This document shows, piece by piece, positions 55,718 through 62,776 of a stretch of DNA of 64,000 nt (position 1 is the stretch's first letter; each line of letters starts with the position of its first letter). Source of the DNA: Draconibacterium sediminis. Lineage in GTDB: Bacteria > Bacteroidota > Bacteroidia > Bacteroidales > Prolixibacteraceae. Below the pieces are notes generated by a model, which worked only from the letters and a program-made list of their open reading frames with translations, was not told the origin of the DNA and made no database searches. The DNA lies in assembly GCF_000949475.1 (NCBI RefSeq), contig NZ_JRHC01000001.1, forward strand, positions 186,001 through 250,000, in the 5' to 3' direction. The position numbers and the translations under genes are program-made.

Positions 55718-56046
55718 ACACAATTATAAATTCGGAATTTTGACATGTAAAAATTAAGATTGTTGAAGAATAAAAATGTGGAATGAAAGTTGATTTTATT
55801 TTACTAACAATTTATGTACATTTGCTACACAATAAAAACAAAGTGCCGGTAACCCATCCCATACACTTTTAGTGGCTTGGGAACGAGAAAATCTAATTTA
55901 CAGAACATTCTAAATGGCAATGACAGACTGTCGTTGCCTGTACAATTCAATTTATTTATTAATTGAAGTAATGTTGTAATTAGATTTTTACATGTACTCC
56001 TATTCGGGATAGATACATTTCAACAAATCATATCGCAAATTACTTC
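55718..56046. other. Leader region upstream of the methyltransferase
   Basis: No gene is visible in this 329-bp stretch. TACATTTG at 55817-55824 is a full TANNTTTG -7 match, which would leave a 5' leader of over 200 bases. AATTTTGA just after the terminator (about 55736) is a weaker candidate. A small complementary pair, GGCAATGACAG and CTGTCGTTGCC (about 55917-55938), forms a hairpin in the leader. Confidence 0.35.
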
Positions 56047-56859
56047 GTGAAAAAAATCACGAAAATGCTTATTAACAAACAAATAAGGGAAGAACTTAAT
56101 CATTTGTTCTTTCTACTAAAATTACAGGACCGAAATTCAAAATCGTCACTCGACAAACAAGTAAAAATAGAACAGATTATTGCTTATCTGGAAGTCATTC
56201 ATGCAGAATTTCGCAAGACCTCAAGAAAACGTAAACTGGTTATAATTGATAGTGGAGCAGGTAATTGCTACCTAAGCTTCCTGGTCTATTACTTTTATCA
56301 CAAGATAGAAAACAGAGATATTGAAATTCATTGTATTGATTTCAATGAAAAGCTTATGGAAGCTAATGAAAAACTAGCCAATGAAATGAGGTTCGAAAAC
56401 ATGTACTTCTATCCAATGGATATAGCAGATTTTGTTGCAGACAAGAAGGTTGACATGGTATATTCATTACATGCCTGTGATACTGCTACAGACAAAACAA
56501 TGTACTTAGGAATTAAAACTAATGCACGAGTTATATTATCAGTTGCTTGTTGTCAACATACTATCAATATGAAAGCATCATCATTGAAGGCAATCACCAG
56601 ATACAAGTCCTTCAGAGACAAAATGTTAATGATGATATCAGATACAATGAGAGCTCTACTGCTAGAACGTAATCAATACAAGGTCGAAATATTCGATTTC
56701 GTCTCATCCAGATTCACAGAAAAGAATGCTATGGTCAGAGCCAGAAGGGCTGAAGTCAGAAAACAGCAAAATGCAGTCAGAGAATATGATTTTCTTCGCA
56801 AAGAGTTTCGGATGAAACCTTACCTTGAGGAGCTCCTGTCTGATCTTGAAGTAGATTGA
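56047..56859 (+). CDS. SAM-dependent methyltransferase (Methyltransf_32-like)
   Basis: The 270-residue protein has a class I fold: KLVIIDSGAGNCYLSFLVYYF (motif I), DIEIHCIDFNEKLMEAN (motif II) and VDMVYSLHACDTATDKTMYLGI, the HACDTATD segment typical of the METTL25/RRNAD1/GSTCD-like group. CCQH follows. Target unknown, and RNA is one possibility. The frame can start with GTG at 56047 or ATG at 56065 (MLINKQIREEL), and I cannot decide. It is flanked by terminator modules and so is probably a single-gene unit. Confidence 0.78.
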   Translation: MKKITKMLINKQIREELNHLFFLLKLQDRNSKSSLDKQVKIEQIIAYLEVIHAEFRKTSRKRKLVIIDSGAGNCYLSFLVYYFYHKIENRDIEIHCIDFNEKLMEANEKLANEMRFENMYFYPMDIADFVADKKVDMVYSLHACDTATDKTMYLGIKTNARVILSVACCQHTINMKASSLKAITRYKSFRDKMLMMISDTMRALLLERNQYKVEIFDFVSSRFTEKNAMVRARRAEVRKQQNAVREYDFLRKEFRMKPYLEELLSDLEVD

Positions 56860-56884
56860 GAAAAGAAGAAACCAATATCTAATT

Positions 56885-56924
56885 AAATCATCCTTCCAAA
56901 TCATCCCTGGGGATGATTTTTTTT
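56885..56924 (+). terminator. AAATCATCC terminator module, copy 2
   Basis: AAATCATCC (56885-56893), TTCC, AAATCATCC (56898-56906), CTGG, GGATGATTT (56911-56919) and a run of T. It lies after the methyltransferase gene. The T-run merges into a TTTG about 18 bp before TACTTTG, so a promoter for the next gene may start right at the terminator. Confidence 0.7.
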
Positions 56925-56999
56925 TGCCCACTCCTCCCGTACTTTGTATCAGTTATTTTAAAAGCAACGGCAAAGAAAGTAATAATAAAACGATACGTG

Positions 57000-57854
57000 A
57001 TGAAAAACAAAAAAGTATTATTAGCAGGAGCAACAGGATATTTGGGAAAGCATATTGCAGTTGAAATACAGAAACAACAATATGACGTAACAATTTTAGT
57101 TCGGGATAAATCTAAAGTCCCTGTGAATGTAGCAAACCTGAACAAAATTGTTGCCGAAGTTACAAAGCCGAAAACATTAAATGGACTAATGAACAATTTT
57201 GAGGTTGTCATTAGTACCATTGGCATTACCAAACAAAAAGATGGATTATCATACATGGATGTGGATTACCAGGGTAATCTTAACCTTCTTAATGAAGCAA
57301 AGAAAGCAGGTGTTAAGAAATTCATCTATGTTTCAGCTTTAAATGCAGATAAGCTTACCCATCTTAAGATGTGCCATGCAAAAGAACTTTTTGTTCAGGA
57401 ACTTAAAAAAAGTGGATTGGATTATTGCGTTATCCGTCCAAATGGCTTTTTCTCAGATATGGCCGAATTTCTGAAAATGGCAAAAAAAGGAAAAGCAGAA
57501 TTGTTTGGTGGTGGAAATTACACGATGAATCCCATTCACGGTGCAGACCTTGCAGAAATATGTGTTTATGCCATCGATGGTATAGAAAAGACAATTGAAT
57601 TGGGTGGTCCTGAAGTTTTAACGCATAATGAAATGGTCGAATTAGCTTTCAGCACCCTTAATAAAAAAGTCAAAGTAAGTTATATGCCGGAATGGATGCG
57701 TAAAATGATTCTTTGGTTTGCACGAAGTTTTTCATCGTCCCAAAAATATGGCCCAATGGAATTTTTCTTTACCGTTCTGTCAATGGATATGGTAGCTCCG
57801 AAATATGGGACACATACACTCAGAGCTTACTTCGATCAACAAAAAAAATGTTAA
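57000..57854 (+). CDS. Atypical short-chain dehydrogenase (NAD(P)H-binding, NmrA-like)
   Basis: The product, about 284 residues, starts at the ATG at 57000 (MKNKKVLLAGATGYLGKHIA), which places the dinucleotide-binding GATGYLG at residues 10-16. It has VVISTIGITKQKDGLSYMDVDYQGN and the NmrA-like KFIYVSALNADKLTHLKMCHAKELFVQ, and lacks the classic YxxxK. This suggests a regulator-like or complex-I-assembly-like atypical SDR rather than a standard dehydrogenase. An upstream in-frame ATG (56913) falls in the terminator and is rejected. No substrate is readable. Confidence 0.82.
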   Translation: MKNKKVLLAGATGYLGKHIAVEIQKQQYDVTILVRDKSKVPVNVANLNKIVAEVTKPKTLNGLMNNFEVVISTIGITKQKDGLSYMDVDYQGNLNLLNEAKKAGVKKFIYVSALNADKLTHLKMCHAKELFVQELKKSGLDYCVIRPNGFFSDMAEFLKMAKKGKAELFGGGNYTMNPIHGADLAEICVYAIDGIEKTIELGGPEVLTHNEMVELAFSTLNKKVKVSYMPEWMRKMILWFARSFSSSQKYGPMEFFFTVLSMDMVAPKYGTHTLRAYFDQQKKC

Positions 57855-57858
57855 ACAA

Positions 57859-57954
57859 ATGAGTTTGTTAAGGTTAATTCTAATAGGGCTTTTTCAGATG
57901 TTCAAATGGACATTTTACGGTCTCTATCTATGGACTCTCACTTCCATGAATTGA
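57859..57954 (+). CDS. Possible 31-residue membrane peptide
   Basis: Starting 4 bp after the SDR stop, the frame encodes MSLLRLILIGLFQMFKWTFY, then GLYLWTLTSMN, almost entirely hydrophobic and aromatic. It ends 16 bp before the nitroreductase start. Its tight fit between two genes of one transcript favours translation, but no family is recognised. Confidence 0.35.
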   Translation: MSLLRLILIGLFQMFKWTFYGLYLWTLTSMN

Positions 57955-57970
57955 AAAAATTATTAAAATC

Positions 57971-58843
57971 ATGAGAAACAAAATAAATCAATCACTTTGC
58001 AAAAAATGTGGAATATGTACTGAGGTTTGTCCAAATAAAATTATTCTTCAAAATGGGCATATCCAGTTTAAAGAAGAAAAAGAACATTTGTGTCTGCAAT
58101 GCGGACAATGTATGGCTGTTTGTCCTTCAAAGGCAATAAAAGTCAAAGGTTTATCCTATGAAAATGATTTTCATGAAATAACCGGAAAAAAGGCAGATTA
58201 CGAAAATTTCATGGAAATCCTTTCGAGCCGTCGATCGGTAAGAACGTTTAAAAACCGGCCGGTGAGTGAAGAAGTAATAGATGAAATAGTGAACTCTCTT
58301 TCTTATGCTCCATTTGGTGCAGCACCCGAAAAAATGGAGATTAGTGTGATCAATAATCGCGAGAAGATTGTATCGGCACTACCTTTAATTTCGGACTTCT
58401 TTCATGGAATTGAAAAAATGATTGAAAGTCCGATTGCTTCAATATTTCTCAAATTATTTGCAGGGAAGGAAGATTTTCAAACCATAAAAAATCACATATA
58501 TCCAATCGCTAAGAGTGGAATATATAATCTCGATAACGGAGACGGTATAACAAGAGGCGCACCAGCAATAATAACCATACATGCAGCTAAAGATGCCGAA
58601 GCACACACCAATAACGGAATAATATATGCAACCTATATGATGCTAGCTGCTCATGCAATAGGGCTTGGAGCAACCATGATAGAGTGCGTTATTCCTGCCA
58701 TTAATAGAAATAAGAAGTTAAAGCGGATTTTTCAAATCCCTGATAACAACGAAGCGATTATGTCAGTTATCGTAGGTTATCCAAAGTACCATTATAAAAG
58801 AACGATTAAACGTCACAAACATAAAATTAACAGAGTGTTATGA
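57971..58843 (+). CDS. Ferredoxin-fused nitroreductase family protein
   Basis: The 290-residue protein has two 4Fe-4S motifs at the start (CKKCGICTEVCP with Cys10, 13, 16, 20 and CLQCGQCMAVCP with Cys41, 44, 47, 51). A nitroreductase domain follows, with SSRRSVRTFKNRPVSEE (FMN phosphate contact), APFGAAPE and AHAIGLGATMIECV. Proteins of this layout take electrons from FeS clusters to reduce a substrate on FMN, typically in anaerobes. It overlaps the next gene by four bases. Confidence 0.88.
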   Translation: MRNKINQSLCKKCGICTEVCPNKIILQNGHIQFKEEKEHLCLQCGQCMAVCPSKAIKVKGLSYENDFHEITGKKADYENFMEILSSRRSVRTFKNRPVSEEVIDEIVNSLSYAPFGAAPEKMEISVINNREKIVSALPLISDFFHGIEKMIESPIASIFLKLFAGKEDFQTIKNHIYPIAKSGIYNLDNGDGITRGAPAIITIHAAKDAEAHTNNGIIYATYMMLAAHAIGLGATMIECVIPAINRNKKLKRIFQIPDNNEAIMSVIVGYPKYHYKRTIKRHKHKINRVL

Positions 58844-59973
58844 AGCAAAAGGAACGATTATATTACCTGGACTGGCTAAGAGTATTGGCCTTTGGTCTGC
58901 TGTTTGTTTTCCATTCAGCACGATTTTTTGATGATTATGGATGGCATGTAAAAAATGTAGAACATAGCATACTGGCAAATATTTTAGTGGGATTCACTCA
59001 TGGATGGCGCATGCAGCTTATCTTCTTCATTTCCGGAGTTGGAACCTACTTTGCACTAAGATCCCGCAAAGGGGAATTTCTAAAAGATCGATTTGTCAGG
59101 CTCATTATTCCGTACCTGTTTGGAATCGTTTTACTGGTTCCGCCTCAGAAATATTACGAATTTCTTTACAATAATTGGTTTACTGGCCGTTTTACAGAGT
59201 TCATTATGGGATATCCTATGGGACTAATGGAACACCATCCGGGTGTAAGCCTGGAATGGACAGGACATTTAGGTTTGCATATCTGGTACCTGGCATTTCT
59301 TTTTGTGATGACACTGGTTTATCTCCCACTGGTAAAAGCCATTGCTAAACCCAATCTTCTTAGAAAATCATTAAAGTTCTTCTCCCGAAATTTGATGGGC
59401 CTGTTTGTCTTTATTCTTCCGGTAATTCTCACAGAAGTTTGGTTAAGGCCGACACATGGGGATTATCTTAATTGGGCTGATTTCTTCCAATACAGCATGT
59501 TCTTCCTGGTTGGATACTTTTTTATGGTATTTGATAATTACAGAAGCCTGGTAAAGAAATACACTTACCTGTTTCTTATATTGGGTGTGGCCTCATCATG
59601 GTATATTTTCAGTCATTACCCGGAGATAAATCAGGCAGAAACGATACTTATTTCCATCATTAATGCTACCATTCGAATTACCTCTTCATATTCGTGGGTA
59701 TTGTTCTTCTTTGGTCTAAGCCAACGTAAGTTAAATTTTAACAGCAGGTATTTAAGCCGACTCAACACAGGAATACTTCCCTTCTACATACTGCATCAAA
59801 CCGTGATTATAGTGATAGGATTTTATGTAGTTTCTACCAATTTTAGCATAATGACTAAATTCCTGATTATTCTCACCACCTCTTTGGTTTCCACAATTCT
59901 ATTGTATCAGATCATAAAAAGAGTGAATGCCTTGCGATTCGTTTTTGGTATGAAAGCACTGGAAAAGAAATAG
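58840..59973 (+). CDS. Membrane acyltransferase (acyltransferase family 3)
   Basis: The 377-residue protein has about ten membrane helices and the acyltransferase-3 start RLYYLDWLRVLAFGLLFVFHSARFF, in which the conserved His follows the first helix. RSRKGEFLKDRFVRLIIPYLFG and LGLHIWYLAFLFVMTLV follow, with a final FYILHQTVIIVIGFYVV. Such enzymes move acyl groups to sugars or lipids at the membrane. Its start overlaps the nitroreductase stop (ATGA), so the two are co-translated. Confidence 0.87.
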   Translation: MKQKERLYYLDWLRVLAFGLLFVFHSARFFDDYGWHVKNVEHSILANILVGFTHGWRMQLIFFISGVGTYFALRSRKGEFLKDRFVRLIIPYLFGIVLLVPPQKYYEFLYNNWFTGRFTEFIMGYPMGLMEHHPGVSLEWTGHLGLHIWYLAFLFVMTLVYLPLVKAIAKPNLLRKSLKFFSRNLMGLFVFILPVILTEVWLRPTHGDYLNWADFFQYSMFFLVGYFFMVFDNYRSLVKKYTYLFLILGVASSWYIFSHYPEINQAETILISIINATIRITSSYSWVLFFFGLSQRKLNFNSRYLSRLNTGILPFYILHQTVIIVIGFYVVSTNFSIMTKFLIILTTSLVSTILLYQIIKRVNALRFVFGMKALEKK

Positions 59974-59985
59974 TGGATTATACAA

Positions 59986-60024
59986 AAATCATCCTTCCAA
60001 ATCATCCTCAGGGATGATTTTTTG
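59986..60024 (+). terminator. AAATCATCC terminator module, copy 3
   Basis: AAATCATCC (59986-59994), TTCC, AAATCATCC (59999-60007), TCAG-type loop, GGATGATTT (60012-60020) and T-run. It closes the acyltransferase transcript. TAATTTTG at 60040-60047, a full TANNTTTG box, follows just downstream as the likely promoter of the next SDR gene. Confidence 0.7.
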
Positions 60025-60039
60025 TTGGTGGGTGGATAG

Positions 60040-60047
60040 TAATTTTG
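60040..60047 (+). promoter_or_regulatory. Candidate -7 box for the SDR operon
   Basis: TAATTTTG matches TANNTTTG and is 32 bp before the ATG at 60079. A TTTG at 60021-60024 precedes it, but the 15-bp spacing is short for a -33 element. Confidence 0.35.
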
Positions 60048-60078
60048 ATTTAGAAATAATTCATAAAACAGAAATAAG

Positions 60079-60936
60079 ATGAAAACAGAAAAAAATACAA
60101 ACAAAAAACAAGCAGTTCTTATAACTGGTGCTTCAACAGGAATTGGATATGCAACTGCCCTTTATCTTGACAAAGCAGGATATCAAGTATATGCGAGTGT
60201 GCGCAAAGAAGCTGATAAACAAAAACTCATTAAAGCTGCATCATCAAACCTGACTCCGGTAATAATGGATGTGTGTGATGAAGAAGCGGTGAACAAAGCT
60301 TATCAGCAAATAAAAACAGAAACCGAAGGATATGCCTTTAGTTTGGTAAATAACGCAGGAGTCTCCCTTAACGGGCCACTGGAATTGATTCCCTACTCAA
60401 ATATAAAAATGTTATTGGATGTTAATATCAGTGGTTTAATCCTGGTAACAAAAACTTTCTTACCCCTTATTAGAAATACAAAGGGGCGAATTATAAATAT
60501 AAGTTCCGGCCATGGGCTGCTTGCCATTCCCGATAAAAGTGTATATGCCGCTTCCAAATTTGCTGTTCAGGCTATTTCCGATTCACTCCGGGTTGAACTA
60601 AGCCCTTTTGGAGTAAAGGTTTCGGTTGTTGTACCCGGCAAGATAAATACAAATGTATTGGGAAAGATAATGGATGAAAGAGAAAAAATGATTGACCAGG
60701 CTCAGCCCGAAACAGCAAAACTCTACTCAACGCAAATGGAGTATTTCGACAGGGAAGTAAAAAACCTTCCATGTATCGAAGCTGTGGAAGTTGCAAAAGT
60801 AATTACAAAATCATTAAGCAATCCAAAACCAAAAGCTCAATATTTGGCAGGTCCTGGTGCGAAGAAAATGAAAATATTTGCCCGCTTTCCCCGATCAATG
60901 AGAGATAATATGATTTACAAAGCCATTTATAAATAG
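60079..60936 (+). CDS. Short-chain dehydrogenase/reductase
   Basis: The 285-residue enzyme is a classical SDR: cofactor motif TGASTGIGYAT (about 16-26), NNAGVS, catalytic Ser in INISSGHGLL, and YAASKFAVQAISDSLRVEL containing the YxxxK pair. SVVVPGKINTNV follows. The N-terminus is rich in Lys and Asn before the Rossmann strand. It oxidises or reduces an alcohol/carbonyl with NAD(P), and the substrate is unknown. The next small gene starts directly after its stop. Confidence 0.9.
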   Translation: MKTEKNTNKKQAVLITGASTGIGYATALYLDKAGYQVYASVRKEADKQKLIKAASSNLTPVIMDVCDEEAVNKAYQQIKTETEGYAFSLVNNAGVSLNGPLELIPYSNIKMLLDVNISGLILVTKTFLPLIRNTKGRIINISSGHGLLAIPDKSVYAASKFAVQAISDSLRVELSPFGVKVSVVVPGKINTNVLGKIMDEREKMIDQAQPETAKLYSTQMEYFDREVKNLPCIEAVEVAKVITKSLSNPKPKAQYLAGPGAKKMKIFARFPRSMRDNMIYKAIYK

Positions 60937-61161
60937 ATGATAAAAAGGATAGACATGGACCGATTTCAAATTGTAATAAAAGGCCGTATTGATATAGAAT
61001 GGGCAGAATGGTTCGGGGCGATGGAAATCAACTACGATGGGGACTCTACAATATTGACAGGAGAATTACCGGACCAGTCGGCTTTACATGGACTATTGAA
61101 TCAAATTAGGGACTTAAACCTAAAACTGATATCTGTTAATCCCGATAAACAAATCAAATAA
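60937..61161 (+). CDS. Small conserved protein of unknown function
   Basis: The 74-residue protein contains FQIVIKGRIDIEWAEWFGAMEINYDGDSTILTGELPDQSALHGLLNQIRDLNLKLISV. I recognise this as a recurrent small protein type in Bacteria and Chloroflexi-like genomes, without a known role. The ATG follows the SDR stop with no gap. A second Met at 60955 (MDRFQIVIKG) matches the usual family start and may be the true one. It is probably in the same transcript as the SDR. Confidence 0.7.
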   Translation: MIKRIDMDRFQIVIKGRIDIEWAEWFGAMEINYDGDSTILTGELPDQSALHGLLNQIRDLNLKLISVNPDKQIK

Positions 61162-61172
61162 ACCTGGAAATC

Positions 61173-61889
61173 ATGAAACGACAAGTACTTAGAAAAAGGA
61201 TATCATCCATATCATTTTTCCTGTTCCCGGCCACCTTTGTTTATTTTTCACCCTATGTCATTGTCGATGCCAGTGCCAAAGGAATTATATGTGGAAGCTT
61301 CTTTATGTTTATTCTGCTATTTGTGGGATCATTGTTTTTTGGCCGGGCCTTCTGTTCATGGGCCTGCCCTTTAGGTGGTGCACAAGAAATATTATCGCCC
61401 CTAAAAAAGAAGTTTGCGATAAAAGGAAGAATCATAAAGTGGTTTATTTGGGTTCCCTGGGTTATCTCCATCATTATTGTTGCAATGCGTCGGGGGGGAT
61501 ATCAGGAAATAAACCCCATTTTTAGAACAAACCATGGTTTTTCTCTTGGAAGTATCTACACAGCTATAGCTTATATGTGTGTACTATTCGTGTTACTCAC
61601 AGCTCAGTTTATAGTTGGTAAAAGATCTTTTTGCAGACACATTTGTTGGATTGCCCCTTTTATGATTCTCGGGAATAAAATTAGAATCCTGTTAAAAACC
61701 CCGTCTCTGAAATTAGCCAAAACAGATAGTCCCTGTATTAATTGTAAAACGTGTACAAAAAATTGCTTGATGGGGCTTGATGTCGAAAACATGATCATGA
61801 CTAATAAAATGGAAGATTCCGAATGTATTCTGTGTGGCAATTGCGCGGATGTTTGTAATAAGGGTTGCATAAAACTAAAGTTTCAATAA
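61173..61889 (+). CDS. NapH/YccM-like membrane 4Fe-4S protein
   Basis: The 238-residue protein has four to five membrane helices. The NapH-type motif FFGRAFCSWACPLGGAQEI follows the second helix and a related KRSFCRHICWIAPF lies further on. Two C-terminal ferredoxin motifs (CINCKTCTKNC, CILCGNCADVCNKGC) complete it. Such proteins carry electrons between the quinone pool or flavins and FeS partners. The nitroreductase-ferredoxin upstream in the island is a candidate partner, by inference. Confidence 0.85.
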   Translation: MKRQVLRKRISSISFFLFPATFVYFSPYVIVDASAKGIICGSFFMFILLFVGSLFFGRAFCSWACPLGGAQEILSPLKKKFAIKGRIIKWFIWVPWVISIIIVAMRRGGYQEINPIFRTNHGFSLGSIYTAIAYMCVLFVLLTAQFIVGKRSFCRHICWIAPFMILGNKIRILLKTPSLKLAKTDSPCINCKTCTKNCLMGLDVENMIMTNKMEDSECILCGNCADVCNKGCIKLKFQ

Positions 61890-61911
61890 TTAATCTTTTA
61901 AAATAATCAAC

Positions 61912-62145
61912 ATGAATAATCAAAAATCACAGCAAATAGGCCTAAACAAGGCAAAAGCAAAAGTTGAATTTCGTATTCACATCATCAATTACATCGTAGT
62001 AAATGCAATTCTTGCAATTATTAACTTGACACTAACTCCCGGTTATATCTGGTTTAAGTGGCCTCTTTTGGGCTGGGGAATCGGCATCATTCTTCATGCT
62101 TTAAAAGTCTTTTATTCTGGAAATACAAGCACAAGGAGCAATTGA
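61912..62145 (+). CDS. 2TM-domain protein
   Basis: The 77-residue protein has two hydrophobic helices (about 22-45 and 50-66) separated by TPGYIWFKWPLLGWGIGI, which matches the small 2TM domain family often found near LytTR or histidine-kinase genes in Bacteroidota. Its role is unknown. It lies 22 bp after the NapH-like gene. Confidence 0.75.
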   Translation: MNNQKSQQIGLNKAKAKVEFRIHIINYIVVNAILAIINLTLTPGYIWFKWPLLGWGIGIILHALKVFYSGNTSTRSN

Positions 62146-62194
62146 TCTAAAAAGAGACGGAAAAACAATACAAAAACTCAACTGACAAAGTATT

Positions 62195-62776
62195 ATGGCG
62201 CGCAAATTAAGAAAACATCCATTAACCTGCTTACTAATTTCCATATGTTGGTTAATAATTGGACGGCTACGATTATCAAATGTATATATGGATCAAATTA
62301 TTGAGATGGATGACAATTCAAACTTTCAGATATTTAGGCATGCAACAAAAAAGAAAGTTGATTTTAATACTCAATTTACAGTGTTTATAGTGAGTTTTAA
62401 ATTTTTGCATTTATCTCATAAGGCAAATAAACTAACATCAATAGTTCCAATGCTCCTGATAACCGGATTTCCGGGATTTGTCAAAAAAATATATGCGGTT
62501 AATTATAAAAATGGTTATTGGCAAGGAATGTACCAATGGAAATCATTAGAAAATTTGGAGGAATATAAAAGGTCTTTTGTGTTTAAGATGATGAATAAAA
62601 GAGCTATTCAGGAATCGATAAAATCCATTCATTACGAGAACAAATCTTTGGATACTTTTATAAAAGAAAAAGTCAAATACAACAACGAACACATAACACC
62701 GTATCTTAAAATAAGTAATCAAAAATTATATGAAATATCATGCAAAGACTTATCAAAATATTTATCGCTGCTCTAA
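62195..62776 (+). CDS. Uncharacterised protein
   Basis: I do not recognise this 193-residue protein. The N-terminus has a short hydrophobic stretch (LTCLLISICWLIIG) and the middle another (SIVPMLLITGFPGF). Its central KIYAVNYKNGYWQGMYQWKSLENLEEYKRS resembles the YdhR-like or monooxygenase-type alpha/beta barrels that act on small ligands, but that is weak. It ends 37 bp inside the following serine-hydrolase gene, so the two are probably co-transcribed. Confidence 0.6.
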   Translation: MARKLRKHPLTCLLISICWLIIGRLRLSNVYMDQIIEMDDNSNFQIFRHATKKKVDFNTQFTVFIVSFKFLHLSHKANKLTSIVPMLLITGFPGFVKKIYAVNYKNGYWQGMYQWKSLENLEEYKRSFVFKMMNKRAIQESIKSIHYENKSLDTFIKEKVKYNNEHITPYLKISNQKLYEISCKDLSKYLSLL

